From the NCBI GenBank assembly GCA_016763955.1, contig JAESSU010000159.1, positions 1 through 6,606 on the forward strand: a stretch of DNA of 6,606 bases, given 5' to 3'. This stretch comes from Phycisphaeraceae bacterium (GTDB lineage: Bacteria; Planctomycetota; Phycisphaerae; Phycisphaerales; Phycisphaeraceae). Shown here piece by piece: positions 6,295-6,606 of this stretch (position 1 is its first letter; every line of letters begins with the position of its first letter). A program made the position numbers and the translations under genes. A model generated the notes under the pieces. That model saw nothing but the letters and a program-made list of their open reading frames with translations. It made no database searches and had not been told where the DNA came from.

Positions 6295-6534
6295 TCACTC
6301 ACCCTTATCCTGTGAATCAGATTCAGATTCTGGCATACTTTGTGATGGACCTTTCCTAGGCGACTTGACCTTCTGGTCTGCGAGTTCTTTGCGGTTGATT
6401 TGGATTTCTCGGGGGAAATCGAAGGATAGGCGGACTTTGTCCCCATGCAGTTCGACCACACGGATAATGCCCAGCGGGTTGGCCGGGTCACCGATGACGA
6501 CTTCTTCTCCAGCTCGACGTGTTAGCGCAAGCAT
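6295..6534 (-). CDS. csrA: CsrA-family RNA-binding translational regulator
   Basis: CsrA dimers bind GGA motifs in mRNA leaders and alter translation or stability. This 79-residue protein begins MLALTRRAGEEVVIGD, then HGDKVRLSFDFPREIQINRKEL, the diagnostic CsrA strands. Leu4 and Arg48 (INRKE) match the RNA-binding Leu4 and Arg44 of the E. coli protein. The loop after the second strand is about four residues longer (GDPANPLGIIRV). A polar tail of roughly 25 residues, rich in Ser, Lys, Glu and Asp, follows the usual end; the typical length is about 60-65. The start ATG 6534 has AGGGAAG at 6548-6542. No neighbouring flagellar or tRNA gene, a common csrA context, is visible, though only 72 bases remain upstream. 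Family assignment is firm; the targets are unknown. Confidence 0.88.
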   Translation of the reverse strand: MLALTRRAGEEVVIGDPANPLGIIRVVELHGDKVRLSFDFPREIQINRKELADQKVKSPRKGPSQSMPESESDSQDKGE

Positions 6535-6541
6535 AGCATTA

Positions 6542-6565
6542 CTTCCCTGTCGGCTGTGTATCCTT
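6542..6565 (-). promoter_or_regulatory. csrA leader with two ANGGA motifs, one in the ribosome site
   Basis: On the minus strand, AAGGA (6565-6561) and AGGGA (6548-6544) both fit the ANGGA core recognised by CsrA. The second is also the Shine-Dalgarno sequence of the csrA-like gene. Autoregulation through paired GGA sites is known for csrA in other bacteria; here it is inferred from motif and position only. Confidence 0.35.
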
Positions 6566-6606
6566 TAAAACCTATCAGTAGCAGATCATTGAATGACCTA
6601 CCAAAC

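Noticed and set aside
6258..6491. Second minus-strand ORF overlapping csrA
   Set aside because: It is in a different frame from the clear CsrA protein, and its product is compositionally odd with no family features.
1..6606. CRISPR array, tRNA, rRNA or insertion sequence
   Set aside because: I saw no regularly spaced repeats, no tRNA-like cloverleaf with a CCA end, no rRNA signature, and no transposase or terminal inverted repeats.

Overview
The window holds a compact catabolic-looking gene cluster from a mesophilic bacterium of roughly balanced base composition (about 50% G+C by eye). Evidence for a Gram-negative-type lineage is indirect: a short CsrA homologue, a good sigma-54-like promoter match, and operons with classical GGAG ribosome sites. 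The CsrA form (a GDPANPLG-type insertion and a hydrophilic tail) reminds me of planctomycete CsrA proteins, but this is a low-confidence impression. I see no mobile element, tRNA, rRNA or CRISPR array.

Layout. Positions 1-120 are a leader with an imperfect dyad. A plus-strand gene (121-1821) encodes a cytoplasmic CocE/NonD-type serine hydrolase with its complete Ser-Asp-His triad. It converges, across only 25 bases, on a minus-strand operon read from about 5920 down to 1847. Its order is an XRE-cupin regulator, an SDR-family 3-oxoacyl/acetoacetyl-CoA reductase-like dehydrogenase, a class I acyl-CoA transferase of the Pct/YdiF type, and an acetyl-CoA acetyltransferase-type thiolase. The first three genes are joined by two ATGA overlaps, and the thiolase ATG lies 2 bases after the natural end of the CoA transferase. 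Upstream of the regulator is a 347-base gap (5948-6294) with a sigma-54-like promoter match, a TTTGTG/CACAAA dyad, a run of small stem-loops and one doubtful small ORF. Beyond it, a csrA-like gene (6295-6534) is also on the minus strand.

How it may work together (inference). Dehydrogenase, CoA transferase and thiolase together suffice to take a short 3-hydroxy acid or 3-keto acid to acyl-CoA and acetyl-CoA. The neighbouring hydrolase could release such acids from an ester or amide. The regulator in first position would sense a small ligand with its cupin domain and control its own operon.

The main surprise is the CoA transferase. An in-frame UAG (3429-3427) interrupts it at about residue 380 of 518. 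The remaining 138 codons are in the same frame, carry the conserved C-terminal family motifs, and run to a UGA that abuts the thiolase start. Either a fresh nonsense mutation or sequencing error has broken an intact gene, or the UAG is read through or recoded. No convincing gene in this window ends in UAG.
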